Below are positions 30,373-30,457 of a stretch of 30,457 nucleotides of DNA, piece by piece; position 1 is the stretch's first letter; every line of letters starts with the position of its first letter. The stretch covers positions 1-30,457 of the forward strand of contig JAPLSP010000714.1 in assembly GCA_026398575.1 (NCBI GenBank), written 5' to 3'. Below the pieces are notes generated by a model. That model was not told the origin of the DNA. It searched no databases and saw only the letters and a list, made by a program, of their open reading frames with translations. Source of the stretch: Candidatus Sumerlaeota bacterium. GTDB taxonomy: Bacteria > Sumerlaeota > Sumerlaeia > JADFCT01. Made by a program: the position numbers and the translations under genes.

Positions 30373-30457
30373 ATGATAGAGCACAATTTCCAAGCATTTG
30401 AAGGTCGAAAATCCATAGCTATTTCTCATCGCGACTTTCGCCTTGTTGTTCAGCCCT
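30373..30457 (+). CDS. Partial reading frame at the right edge
   Basis: An ATG at 30373, 12 bases after the HD gene's stop, opens a frame with no stop to the window end (28 codons, MIEHNFQAFEGRKS...). Its spacing suggests a fourth cassette gene, but it is too short to identify and no strong ribosome binding site precedes it. Confidence 0.35.
   Translation, partial: MIEHNFQAFEGRKSIAISHRDFRLVVQP

Overview
The window looks like a chromosome segment of an uncultured Gram-negative bacterium with a GC-rich genome. Most genes use GC-rich third positions, and 7 of the 24 or so genes belong to envelope or glycan biology. Intergenic spaces are crowded with short hairpins and simple-sequence arrays. 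I recall such repeats from uncultured phyla such as Sumerlaeota, Hydrogenedentota and PVC-type lineages, but nothing here fixes the taxonomy. There are no rRNA or tRNA genes and no CRISPR array.

Layout. Bases 1-4319 hold a nested palindromic repeat, truA, a divergent FtsX-like gene, a convergent MFS transporter on the minus strand, a second cluster of the same hairpins and a pyrimidine-rich tandem array. Bases 4320-9760 hold a RecD2-type helicase, an 800-residue membrane protein (HAAS-like N-terminus, membrane segments, propeller-like C-terminus) and an ankyrin-repeat protein. Bases 9859-12656 hold a small unknown gene, a ROK-family sugar kinase that lacks the family's zinc cysteines, larB and a GT2 glycosyltransferase.

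Bases 12679-14476 form a defence-like insertion of lower GC: an AvcD/DCD-type antiphage deoxycytidine nucleotide deaminase split by one in-frame TAG, followed by a 70-residue partner candidate. Bases 14525-24344 hold a polyferredoxin-like membrane Fe-S protein and then a same-strand glycan locus: Wzt-type ABC ATPase, sulfotransferase, methyltransferase-like protein, CgeB-like glycosyltransferase, and two tandem paralogous multi-membrane proteins that look like GT-C glycosyltransferases. Together these suggest synthesis, modification and export of a surface glycan, possibly sulfated.

Bases 25862-30457 are visibly AT-richer and differ in codon use. A strong sigma70-like promoter precedes three genes: a small charged protein, a predicted papain-fold cysteine peptidase (Cys197/His330/Asp353), and a 766-residue protein that appears to fuse a xylose-isomerase-like TIM barrel to an HD phosphohydrolase domain. 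A further reading frame opens at the right edge. I know of no described system with this composition. It is my best candidate for an undescribed, horizontally acquired (perhaps defence) cassette. Its function is inference only.
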